Assembly (NCBI RefSeq): GCF_918797505.1
Contig: NC_092797.1
Location: 26,363,372 to 26,427,371, forward strand
Source of the DNA: Bemisia tabaci
Taxonomy: Eukaryota > Arthropoda > Insecta > Hemiptera > Aleyrodidae
Direction: 5' to 3'
Length of the DNA stretch: 64,000 bases
Below the pieces are notes generated by a model. That model was given only the letters and a program-made list of their open reading frames with translations, ran no database searches and was not told where the DNA came from. How positions within the stretch are numbered: position 1 is the stretch's first letter; each line of letters starts with the position of its first letter. The translations under genes were made by a program, and so were the position numbers. Below, piece after piece: positions 12,901 through 21,208 of this stretch.

Positions 12901-15900
12901 ACACTGGAGAGAATGATTTTTTTATCTTTATTTCTGTTTTTTTATTCCCTTACTGTATTTTAATATTTATTTTACTATATTTACTACATTTTTTGTATTA
13001 CTATAGTTGTTAACTATAGTTTTTTTTAGCATATTTACTATATTTTTTATTACTACTATATTTATATTAGGTGCTTAAACAATTGCACGAACAATACGAA
13101 TTTTTTAAGAGGGCCTTTTCTGAAACATCTTAAAAATTTAAACACTGTTGTACCTTAAAAATAATCGATGGAAAGTTCACCAATGAATGCCAGGATACTC
13201 AAAAATAATCCAAAGAAGAGACTGATGAATGCTGATTGTAAATCATTCAAATTATACGGACGCGGCATTCCACCATCTGTCGTCAAACGTGAAATTTCAA
13301 ACCTTACATTCTTTAAAACCTGGTTTTTTTCAAGGAATCTCCTAGCGAGTCCACTCTCTAAATACCGAGCGATTAAATGGTTCAGTTTATCGAAGAGAAA
13401 TGAATTTTTCTCAAATGAAATCAGGAATGGATACGTCATCAGGCACTCTTCAACGAGGTGGTACTCGAATTCTTCCTTCATCAACATGTGTTGCATGAAT
13501 ACACTTTCTCTTAGGGTAGAAAAGGTAGGCACGTGCACAACAAAGGCATCCGTTGTAGCTATTGAGCGTATATTATCCTCCACCTTTTCTAACCTGCTAT
13601 CGCTGGCATTTTTAATTGTCAGAGATCGATTTGTATATGCTTCAAAATAATTAGGAATAAGATCCGCGACATCCGTCACTTCGTCCAACACCATTCCAGT
13701 ATAAAAGTCCAGAGTGTTGACCACCTTCGCCTTTAGTGCCTCCGATAAGTTTTGTCGGTCGAAGGCATTTCGAATTGTCTCTACGTTGAAAAGCGCGCTG
13801 TCAGTTTGAATGAAAATCTCGGACTCCTCCAACATCTGTAAAGAGTCAATTTCTGTACCCGGGACTCTCTCACTAAGGAGTGTCGTCACGCCACTCAAGT
13901 AAACTGTAGAGATTATGAGTGCAGAGAAACTGAAGATGAAGAACAGAACTTTACCCGTGAAGAGATGCCCTAGAAGTAAAGATGGCGGTCTACCACAGAT
14001 GAAGTACCCATAAATGGTCAAAATCGATGATGTGCTTTTGTAGTGATCGAGCTCCGCTTCTGAGTAGAAACGATGAAATACTTTGCATTGAATGTACTGG
14101 AAAATTAACTGACTCGATATGAATAGGACGGCTGTAATCAGAATGAATACCCAAGCCCATGGTGAGAAGCACTTGAAAATTACGAGACCCTGAGACATAA
14201 AACCGCTATGTGGGACGACTAAACACACAGCCCCGGTATCAATACTAACAGAAATGTCTAATTGAGAGTAATCAACCCCATCAGAATTAATTCCAGTTTC
14301 AACATTTTTTATATCTACGTCAAGTTTCAAGACATCATCAGACGAATAACATGAAATCTTGTTATACTCTGAGGAGTCAATAAAGTCTACGTCTAGGGTG
14401 CTGTTCACAGAATCGATGAAGATATCAATAACATGGTTTAAAAAATTTACCTCCAAAATCAATTTGTAAAGGTAAGGATAGCCGAGGTTCCGAGAGCCGT
14501 TGCTTAAGACCGTAGCTATACCTCCACCTACTCTTATAGATTTTCCATGCATATTAGACCAAGAAAAGTCAAAAAAAGTCTCCTTAGCTTCCCCTCTGTT
14601 TGAAATAAGGTTTTCCAAAAATGGGTCGTATTTTTCGCAGCCCTCAGGATGGCAAATCACTGCTCTTTGACTTTTGAAAAATCTCCAAAACAATTTAAAG
14701 CAAAACATCAGACCATCCGTCACATCCACTCGGGAAGGAGTATTGACGGTCTCCTTAGCCCACTCGTGATGCGGCAGTTGGGTTTCGAGCCGTCGGTCGA
14801 CGTAATTTTGCTCAGTACTCTTCAACATGAAGACGAGGTAATTTTTGGCATTCCAAACTTTGTTGCCGGAGAATCCTCGGGTTGTGTTAAACACATGGTC
14901 CGATAGAAATGAGCCGTCCTTGAGTTCCTCGGTGGTAATGTTGACCTGATTATCACAACTCCTCTCCCTGGATCGCATGAGACAGTCATTGAGCATAACG
15001 CAGTAAAGGGGTAGAGCTTCCGCCAACTGCTTCTCATCGTTCTCAAGTCTTGTTTTTCTGACCTGGTTAGATCCTGAAGGGTTTACGTTCGCAATAGTGT
15101 CAAATATGAGACTTAGCAACTCATCAATGTCCTCAAGAATGAAAATCATATTTTTTATGTGACCATTGGTGACAACCTCGTTCAGTTTGCTTTGATGAGA
15201 TATTAAAATAGTCTGAATTGAGGCCTCGTGGAGCTGTCGAATGAAGTGTTTATTGAAAGGACCTGACTTCAATTGGACCGTGTAAAATAATGATTGCGCT
15301 GATATTCCGACTATTTCTTTGCACACATTCAAGGCCACTGATTCCATAGGCTCCCGACGATCAAACAAGGGTCGCTCAGAAACAGAAGCACTAAACTCCC
15401 CAGAGACAAGTTTCGGAAATAACGGGAGAATGATGTAAAAAAATACGCACATTATTGAGATATCGACGAAATGTTCTGTCCTTTAATCAAAATATTTGAG
15501 TATTTCTTTGTAACACTGAATCATTCAATGCTGGCTGTGGGAGGACAGGGCACCAGCATTGTGGCGGTAAGGCGTCGCAGAGCGCAAGAAAGTGCCGTGA
15601 AAGTGGCTCTTATGCATGTATCATTACTTTTCACAAACAAATTAGAGAAATAGAGGGCTTAAACTATTTCAAGCAGGGCTCTGCTTTTGTGTATCCATTT
15701 GTTCTATTCCTTTATTTTCTTTGACCATAACAGTCATGACGCTTTGCTGTTCCTAACAGGGCTGGATTCTTACTTGCCGCCCATGGGCTGCCTGTATTTT
15801 GCCGCCCCCTATCATTCGGTTTGAAACATCAATGAAAACCATGAAGTAGATGTGCCGGAGAGGGAGACGTGCATAAGACGCGTTTACTCGTGTCGGACAC

Positions 15901-18900
15901 ATTTTTTGCGAAAACCTTGTAAACACTAATAGCAAAAGTCCAAGGAACCTTGCGCGAAACTTAAGTTCCGTAAACCTATCTCTGTGTGGTCAAGGCCTTC
16001 CATTTATAAGAAATGAACAAAAAAATTATGGAAGAACAAACATAAATGCCGTTTCATAATTTTGATTTCCGCCGCCGCGTCGCGCTGACAGCACTGTGTT
16101 TGGCGCGATGCTTGAAGTATTCCTACAGTCTTGTAGGCGCTATGCGTCTCACGCCGACCGCTGCTGACCGCACTGTGTTTGACGCAATGCGTGAAGTATT
16201 CATGCAGCCTTGTAGGCGCTATGCGTTTCACGCTGACCGCACCGTATTTGATGCAATGCGTGAAGTATGCATGCAGTCCTGTAGGCGCTAATATGTGTTA
16301 TACATGCCAACCGCCGCATCGAGGGTCATCTCAAGTCTTCGTCTGCTCTCTGCGCTGCGCCGCTCCGGGTCAAATTGCGTGTTTGGTTTCTCTCTTAACT
16401 GAACTAATTAAAGGTGCTATATCTTGTATCACCAAAAGACGACATACTCTCAGTAAATGAGAGATTTTGTCGCCTTTTCTCGTTTGTAATTTCTTTTCTG
16501 AATCCGATTTTTTTCATATTTAAAAATTGCAACTAATTGCATACAAAAAAATTGCAAAATTTGTCGCCCCCTAAAGCTGCCATGGGCCGCGGCCCATGTG
16601 GCCACCCCCTAAATCTGGCCCTGGCCCCCAATTTTTTCAATTCAATGTATTCTAAGTGATATCTTTTGTCTCCTCTTTATTTTAATGGGGGAAAAAATTC
16701 CTTGGTTGGAACGAGCAGGTATCATATTCTTTCTTAAATATGCCCGAGTCCATTGATAGCGTCAAACTCAAAATCGTTTCGTGTTATTTACATCATACTA
16801 AGAATATCAAATCATGCAAGGATGCTTTGGAATTTTCAATTTCGATAAGGATCTAGACTGTTCGGAAGTATCGTATATAATACTCGCAGCATGATCTTAT
16901 TCAAGTATGATTTTGCAAACCGTAGTTTTGTATGTGTGTTCGACGTTAAAAACAGTTAGAGGTACAGGCTATTAGATAGGACGAAGGAATGTGTCATTGA
17001 CTCGTGATTGTCTCTATGAAATCTTCTCCGAGAACTTAATCCTAAAAATTTTTCCCACTCTTTTTTTGTATGTATATTTTATTTTTTTGCAGCTAGCAAC
17101 TTAAAATACTATGCACACTGATATTAAAATCTAAAATTTTGAATCAAATTTACTTTTTCCTAAATTAATCTTATATGCCCTACTTATTTCTCACGATCAA
17201 AAAGCCATATCGTACTATCAGTTTAGTGCTGCTAAAGAGTACATTAAAAGAAAATCATAGGACTTTTAAAGCGAATTCTCCACTTATATGAGCACTGACC
17301 TTTGTTTTGGAAAGGGTGTGAAACAAAGCACAAACTAATCTGAATTAACATGTAAGTAACATCGAGACCTGGTGGTATACTGAATGCATCAAATCGTAAA
17401 TCGAAATTTGTTTTTGCAATTTGTAGAATCTCGTACGCCCTCTTATTTCAAGAGGATGACAGCAGTGGAGTAAATATTAGTCTAACTTTTTCGCTTTACT
17501 TCCTGTTTTTCGATATATTTCATTAATGTGAGTGAATAGTTATAAAATAGGTCACGCATTTTTTGCATTTAGTCATTGATATTCCAAAGGCATTAATGAA
17601 AATATGAAAGGGTGTAAACCAAACAAGGCCGAGGGTTTCAGTTTTATCCTGTTACGTGTATCGTTAACTTAGCATGCACCGACAGATTATCTCACGTAGC
17701 ACTTTAATATACTGCTCGGTTCAAAGCCGGATTTAGGGGGTGGCCACATGAGCTGCGGCCCATGGCGGCAAATTTTGAAATTGTTTTAAATGTAAGTATA
17801 AAAAATCATTGGATTCAGAAAAAACATGTACAACGAGAAAAGGCGACACATTCTCTCATTTCCTGAGAGTAAAGTTCTTTCTAATTTTGTCGTTTTTCGG
17901 TGTTACAAGAGACAGCACCTTAAATTAGTCGAGTTAAGAGAGAAACCAAACTCGCAATTTAGCATGATGCGGCGCGGCGCAGAGAGAAATGCTGACTAGG
18001 ACTTGAGATGAAAAGGAGAAGCCCTCAGCGCAGCGGTCGGCATGTAAGACGTATTAGCACCTACCTATATAAGACTGCATGAATATATCACGCATTGCGT
18101 CAAACGCAGTGCGGTCAGCAGCGGTCGACGTTAAATGCATAGCGCCTACAAGACTGCATGAATACTTCACGCATTGCGTCAAACACAGTGTGTTCAGAAG
18201 CGGTCGGCGTGAAACGCACAGCGCCTACAAGACTGTTGGAATACTTCACGCATTGCGCCAAACATGACTTTCTCGTTCATTTCTTACAAATGGAAGGCCT
18301 TGTCCACACTGAAATAGTTTTACGAAACTTAACTTTCGCGTAAAGTTCTGTGAACTTTTGCTAGGAGTGTTGACAGGGCTTTCACAAAAAATGTGTCCAA
18401 CACGAGTAAACGCGTCTTATGCACCCCTTCCCCTCCATTTACTTGATGGTATTTATTGATGTTTAAACACGAATGAGAAGGGGGCGGCAAAAATAGGCGG
18501 CTCATGGGCGGCAAGTAGGTAAATCCGGCCCTGGCTTGGTTACTTACTCGTTATTTATCTTTTCAGGATTTTCTGCCAGTTTGAAAACATGGTTACCGAT
18601 TAACTCAAATTACTGGCGCTTGAATTTGAAAGCACAGATACACTCGGAAGGCAACAGCCATTACAAAGTTTACAAACGTTTGATGGACCTCAGAAAAACC
18701 GACACGATGATGTATGGTAGCCTAGAGACTCATGTCCTCTCAAAATGGGTTTTCTCTTTTGCAAGGTAAGAACGCGCCCTCTGTCACCCTCGAGGTTCGT
18801 TACCGTTATTACCTGTTACAAGACAAAAATATACGACTGCTAGGATACAATTCTGATAAAGATTTCGAAAGCTAATTGATGCAGAGGCACAATGCCAATG

Positions 18901-21208
18901 AATAGAGGGCAACTTAATTTTAAAAAAATAACACAAATAAAATAAAATAAAAATTCATATTGAAAAATGAAAATCACCCGAGGACAAGGAGCTTAAAATG
19001 AGCCAAACAGAGGGCGGGTGGGTTTTTCATAGATACCTATTTTCTTTCGCGTAAATGATATCATCACTTTTGTATGTTCAGAAAAGAACATTAAACCAAA
19101 CTTTCATGTAATTATGATTCATTTCAGATACACCCAATGGCACACGTCCTACATTTTCCGATGAAAATAGTCGTAAAATCCAATTAAAATGTAAGGAGAA
19201 AGCACGATTTTGCACCTAAATCGTTTGGTGTTGAACTGATTGCGGTAGACGCCAAGGTCGCGTTCAGGCAGTAAGTTGGTAACGTAGCCAACGTGCGTTA
19301 CAATTCAGCATGAGGCTAGCTGAAAATTTCAATACAGAGGGAAAAAGCTCATTTGAGCACAATCCCCCCCCCCCCCCCGATGGGTCCAATTAGACTTGAA
19401 ATGCGTCTCGTCTGCAGTTGCCTTCCTGGATGATCGTAACTAGTGCTGCACCAAACAGCATGTCTCTTTGATGGAAAATTGTGCTCGAATGAGCTTTTTC
19501 CCTCTATGTATTAAGATTTTCAGCTTTGTGCTGAATGGAGATGTTGCACGTGTGAGGAATTTGCGATTTGACCGCTGATTCTTATGCATGTAAAATTTCG
19601 CGAGAAACACGATGGTGCCACTGGTTTTCTCTGAAATCAACTCCCAAGCTCAAAAAAACCTCAAATTGAGGCCAAAATGGAGGGGATGTCCCACGCTACC
19701 CTGAGAGTCTACCTTTACATCAAGACTAACTCTCCATGCAAAGATAGGGAGCAAATATATTAGCAAGGTTGCCACTTTATTTCGACTCTAAAATTGAAAA
19801 CACGGCAACCATGTCAATGTATTTGCTCCCTATCTTTGCATGGAGAGTTTGTTTTGATGTAGACGTGGACTTCCAGGACAGCGTGGGCTATCCCCTCCAT
19901 TTTGGCCTCAACTTGAGAGCTTTTTTTGAGCTTGGAAGTTGATTTCAGAGAAATCCAGTGGCACCATCGTGTTTCTCGCGAACTTTTACATGCATGAGAA
20001 TCAACAGTCAAATCGCAAATTCCTCACACACGCAACATCTCCATTGTAACGTACTTCGGTTATACATTTTCAACTTACTGTCTAAAACGGGTGGGTTTAA
20101 CAACTTTCAACATGTTAGCTTTGAAAGATCAGATTTTTCAATTTCTCATTTTTTTCTTTCAGGCACCTGAATGGTACTGACACTTATGTGATAGTGATCA
20201 ATTTGGGGAGTGAGACTGCGCCGATTGACCTGTCCGCTTTTATGAGTGATTTACCAGAAAAAATGAAAGTTCACACGGGCAGTATCAACAGTCGTCATAT
20301 GCCCGGGTAAGTTACCCTTTCAATTATTAATTACATTGTCACTCAAAAAAATGTGCGTTAAACGCAAATAAGCACCAGCTTAGTGGCGGGGCGTGAATGA
20401 TCGATTATCGATATTTCCCCATTTGAGACTGTGGTAAAGAGTCGATTATTAAGGTGGGCGTTGCGAACACTCTGTTTATGGTCATTTTCCATAAGTTTTT
20501 ATATCGCAAATAGATCGATATATCGCACCAGTCACTGCACCAGCTGACAAAACTGCGTTCATGAATTTTCTGTCGAGGAGTGGTCGAAAGTATCAATGGC
20601 CATGTTGAAACGTGTTTTTTCTTTTGTTTCTTTGAAAATTCTGAACGCTAAAAAGATAATGAGGAAAATTGCCGGCATTACATGCTTAAAGAATTATAAA
20701 ATTTAAAGTTAAAATACATCGCAAAAGTGGATTGGAAAGATTGATTTCAAATCCTCGGTAGAATGTGCCGAACTTTCGGCAATTCTGCCGAATTTCGGCT
20801 CAAGCTACCAAAATTCTCGAGGTGCGGACGCTGCTGCAAAATTTTGTACCGCGTAGGGTAGTCCCATAAACCTTACTTACAGGGATGTCCTTTGTGCCCC
20901 CTGGACCCCCATGATTCAGATGCCCTTCTATCTCCCTCCACCAAGAAGTCCCAAGTTCCGTCCATGCAGTTTTTACCTTCTACTCCTCCTTCTACTGTTT
21001 AACTTTTGTAATATTTATGCGTTTGAACCACAGTGAGAATGTGAACACCGCTGAGTTTTTCCTGCGACCTAAGGCCTCTCTGATACTGACGACTGCTTCA
21101 GAAGTGCCGTCTCCAGGCTACAAGAACCCCTCAGCAGCAGCAACATCCAGCTTGTCTACCGCACTCGCTCTTTTTTCACTGTTCCTGTACTGTAAATATT
21201 CCCTGTAA
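4139..21208 (+). CDS. Gene A: GH13 alpha-glucosidase (maltase/sucrase) with GPI-like C-terminal tail, 5' partial
   Basis: Exons read by me: 4139-4318, 4663-4817, 5532-5657, 7445-7680, 8313-8511, 9826-10081, 18567-18765, 20163-20306, 21034-21208; all junctions are GT-AG and keep frame (1670 bp, about 556 codons). Family hallmarks are DFVPNHTSD in exon 2, GFRMD (catalytic nucleophile Asp) in exon 4, MLTEAY (acid/base Glu) in exon 5 and NHD (transition-state Asp) in exon 6, so the active site is intact. The protein ends in a Ser/Ala-rich stretch followed by a hydrophobic tail ([10 protein letters not shown]), as in GPI-anchored insect maltases. The first coding exon was not found in 1-4138 and is probably upstream of the window. 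It is a paralogue of gene B. Family known; substrate (sucrose or maltose) and gut location inferred. Confidence 0.93.
4663..4817 (+). CDS. Gene A visible exon 2 (GH13 region I)
   Basis: Acceptor TTGTTGCAG, donor GTGAGT. Encodes [12 protein letters not shown], the conserved GH13 region I, and ends at PPNNW. 155 bp, the same length as gene B exon 3. The following intron contains a long T run (about 4891-4919). Confidence 0.95.
5301..5348 (+). repeat. Long A run
   Basis: Uninterrupted A tract of about 48 bases in gene A's intron; it could be a retroelement tail or assembly-prone microsatellite. Confidence 0.8.
5532..5657 (+). CDS. Gene A visible exon 3
   Basis: Acceptor CATTAG, donor GTAAGC, both junctions in phase 0, 42 codons. 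Encodes [18 protein letters not shown] and QPDLNY, typical of insect maltases just before the nucleophile region. Same length as gene B exon 4. Confidence 0.95.
5768..5870 (+). repeat. 51-bp tandem duplication
   Basis: TTCTTATCGGCACCCAAGAA starts at 5768 and again at 5819, in gene A intron 3. Confidence 0.75.
6227..7074 (+). mobile_element. CAGGGCCGG hAT-type MITE, copy a
   Basis: Termini CAGGGCCGGATT and AATCCGGCCCTG, flanked by 8-bp near-duplications GAAAAACG / GAAAAACA, as expected for hAT superfamily insertions. Contains two 69-79 bp internal units with GCAATGCGTGAAG and TTGTAGGCGCTA, and a long T run. Lies in gene A intron 3. Short frames inside it are not genes. Confidence 0.85.
7445..7680 (+). 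CDS. Gene A visible exon 4 (catalytic nucleophile)
   Basis: Acceptor TCGTCGCAG, donor GTACCA. Encodes [15 protein letters not shown]; the Asp codon at 7493-7495 is the GH13 nucleophile. Also carries [10 protein letters not shown]. At 236 bp it is one codon shorter than gene B exon 5. Confidence 0.95.
7773..7912. repeat. CCGTCCG repeat, copy 1
   Basis: AAAGTTACAGGCTATATGGA, ACATACCGTCCG and later GGAACGCGG match the copy at 58131. A stretch of CCGGAAC-like palindromes. In gene A's intron; not coding. Confidence 0.5.
8313..8511 (+). CDS. Gene A visible exon 5 (acid/base Glu)
   Basis: Acceptor TTTTTTCCAG. The previous AG plus the first A make an Arg codon. Encodes [14 protein letters not shown] with the general acid/base Glu, then [11 protein letters not shown] and ANWV. 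Donor GTGAGA. 199 bp, as in gene B. Confidence 0.95.
8585..9536 (+). mobile_element. CCCTGGTAAAAATTG palindromic MITE, copy 1
   Basis: Termini CCCTGGTAAAAATTG / CAAATTTTTACCAGGG; 2-bp direct flanks AT / AT. Sub-terminal parts carry many TATAGCCGGCTATA-like short palindromes. The centre (8996-9067) is a near-perfect palindrome built on GCATTGCGCAATGC. No coding capacity. In gene A intron before exon 6. Confidence 0.85.
9826..10081 (+). CDS. Gene A visible exon 6 (third catalytic Asp)
   Basis: Acceptor GAGGACAG is purine-rich and weak by eye, but homology fixes the position. Encodes [14 protein letters not shown], where most relatives including gene B have GNHD, then [12 protein letters not shown] and RTPFQWD. 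The donor GTTAGT opens an 8.5 kb intron. 256 bp, the same length as gene B exon 7. Confidence 0.94.
10566..10729. mobile_element. CAGTGGCG hAT-type hairpin MITE, copy 1
   Basis: Self-complementary along most of its 164 bp; 8-bp flanks ATTAACAT / ATTAATAT (7 of 8). Inside gene A's large intron. Confidence 0.8.
10730..12385. other. Intron of gene A, no feature recognised
   Basis: Part of the 8.5 kb intron; only short AT-rich frames. Confidence 0.5.
12386..12482 (+). mobile_element. Helitron-like 3' terminus, copy 1
   Basis: GC-rich stretch with GGCCGCGAAGCGGCC and GGGGGCAGACCCCC hairpins ending CTAG directly before T, which is the Helitron 3' signature. The 5' end was not identified. In gene A's large intron. 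Confidence 0.55.
13155..15452 (-). CDS. Divergent ionotropic receptor (IR)-like protein, intronless, 765 aa
   Basis: A single uninterrupted frame from ATG (15452-15450), with a leader-like start ([12 protein letters not shown]). After a long extracellular part come a hydrophobic segment at about 431-451 ([12 protein letters not shown]), a pore-like region near 476-498, a second span at about 500-522 ([19 protein letters not shown]), a second ligand-binding half, and a last span at about 739-760 ([15 protein letters not shown]) before a short tail. This is the layout of insect ionotropic receptors. The ligand-gated role in chemosensation is family knowledge; no ligand can be inferred. It lies wholly within gene A's intron 10082-18566 on the opposite strand, and no lesion was seen. 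Alternative: a related divergent glutamate-receptor-like protein. Confidence 0.82.
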   Translation of the reverse strand: MCVFFYIILPLFPKLVSGEFSASVSERPLFDRREPMESVALNVCKEIVGISAQSLFYTVQLKSGPFNKHFIRQLHEASIQTILISHQSKLNEVVTNGHIKNMIFILEDIDELLSLIFDTIANVNPSGSNQVRKTRLENDEKQLAEALPLYCVMLNDCLMRSRERSCDNQVNITTEELKDGSFLSDHVFNTTRGFSGNKVWNAKNYLVFMLKSTEQNYVDRRLETQLPHHEWAKETVNTPSRVDVTDGLMFCFKLFWRFFKSQRAVICHPEGCEKYDPFLENLISNRGEAKETFFDFSWSNMHGKSIRVGGGIATVLSNGSRNLGYPYLYKLILEVNFLNHVIDIFIDSVNSTLDVDFIDSSEYNKISCYSSDDVLKLDVDIKNVETGINSDGVDYSQLDISVSIDTGAVCLVVPHSGFMSQGLVIFKCFSPWAWVFILITAVLFISSQLIFQYIQCKVFHRFYSEAELDHYKSTSSILTIYGYFICGRPPSLLLGHLFTGKVLFFIFSFSALIISTVYLSGVTTLLSERVPGTEIDSLQMLEESEIFIQTDSALFNVETIRNAFDRQNLSEALKAKVVNTLDFYTGMVLDEVTDVADLIPNYFEAYTNRSLTIKNASDSRLEKVEDNIRSIATTDAFVVHVPTFSTLRESVFMQHMLMKEEFEYHLVEECLMTYPFLISFEKNSFLFDKLNHLIARYLESGLARRFLEKNQVLKNVRFEISRLTTDGGMPRPYNLNDLQSAFISLFFGLFLSILAFIGELSIDYF
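15531..15640 (+). mobile_element. Non-LTR retrotransposon 3' fragment
   Basis: GTGGCGGTAAGGCGTCGCAG and the following bases match the last coding codons and 3' end of the element seen in reverse at 33632-33805, ending near ATGCATGTAT. It lies 79 bases beyond the IR start codon. Confidence 0.5.
15757..16623 (+). mobile_element. CAGGGCCGG hAT-type MITE, copy b
   Basis: Termini CAGGGCTGGATT and AATCTGGCCCTG; flanks GTTCCTAA / GCCCCCAA match 5 of 8. Three internal units (two of them at 16166 and 16235, 69 bp apart). In the big intron of gene A. Confidence 0.8.
16624..17721. other. Intron of gene A, no feature recognised
   Basis: AT-rich sequence between two hAT MITE copies; no coding frame. Confidence 0.5.
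17722..18533 (-). mobile_element. CAGGGCCGG hAT-type MITE, copy c
   Basis: Reverse orientation; flanked by GCTCGGTT / GCTTGGTT (7 of 8). Three internal units. Its target duplication ends 25 bases before gene A exon 7. Confidence 0.85.
18567..18765 (+). CDS. Gene A visible exon 7
   Basis: Acceptor TTATCTTTTCAG. Encodes [13 protein letters not shown] and a Tyr/Lys-rich helix, the end of the catalytic domain. A hAT-type MITE and its 8-bp target duplication end only 25 bases before the exon. Donor GTAAGA. Confidence 0.94.
19301..19535. repeat. Inverted repeat with poly-C centre
   Basis: Left arm GAAAATTTCAATACAGAGGG, right arm CCCTCTATGTATTAAGATTTTC. A C run lies at about 19364-19378. Directly adjoins the following foldback. 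Confidence 0.6.
19535..20044. mobile_element. 510-bp foldback element, copy 1
   Basis: Near-perfect hairpin: ATGGAGATGTTGCACGTGTG at the left, its complement ending GCAACATCTCCAT at the right, with inner arms TCTCCATGCAAAGATAGGGA. It lies in gene A's intron 18766-20162, and the frames inside it are artefacts. Confidence 0.8.
20163..20306 (+). CDS. Gene A visible exon 8
   Basis: Acceptor TTTCTTTCAG, donor GTAAGT. Encodes the C-terminal beta domain beginning [17 protein letters not shown]. 144 bp, equal to gene B exon 9. Confidence 0.93.
20381..20537. mobile_element. CAGTGGCG hAT-type hairpin MITE, copy 2
   Basis: Diverged copy with perfect 8-bp flanks CACCAGCT (20373-20380 and 20538-20545). 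In gene A's last intron. Confidence 0.8.
21034..21208 (+). CDS. Gene A last exon with hydrophobic C-terminal tail
   Basis: Acceptor GAACCACAG; stop TAA at 21206-21208. Encodes [11 protein letters not shown] followed by a Pro/Ser/Ala linker and a hydrophobic end lacking a long cytoplasmic tail, which is the architecture of a GPI-attachment signal. Gene B has none of this tail. Confidence 0.9.

Noticed and set aside
13168..13650. 160-codon plus frame
   Set aside because: Antisense shadow of the IR gene; composition and position follow the minus-strand frame.
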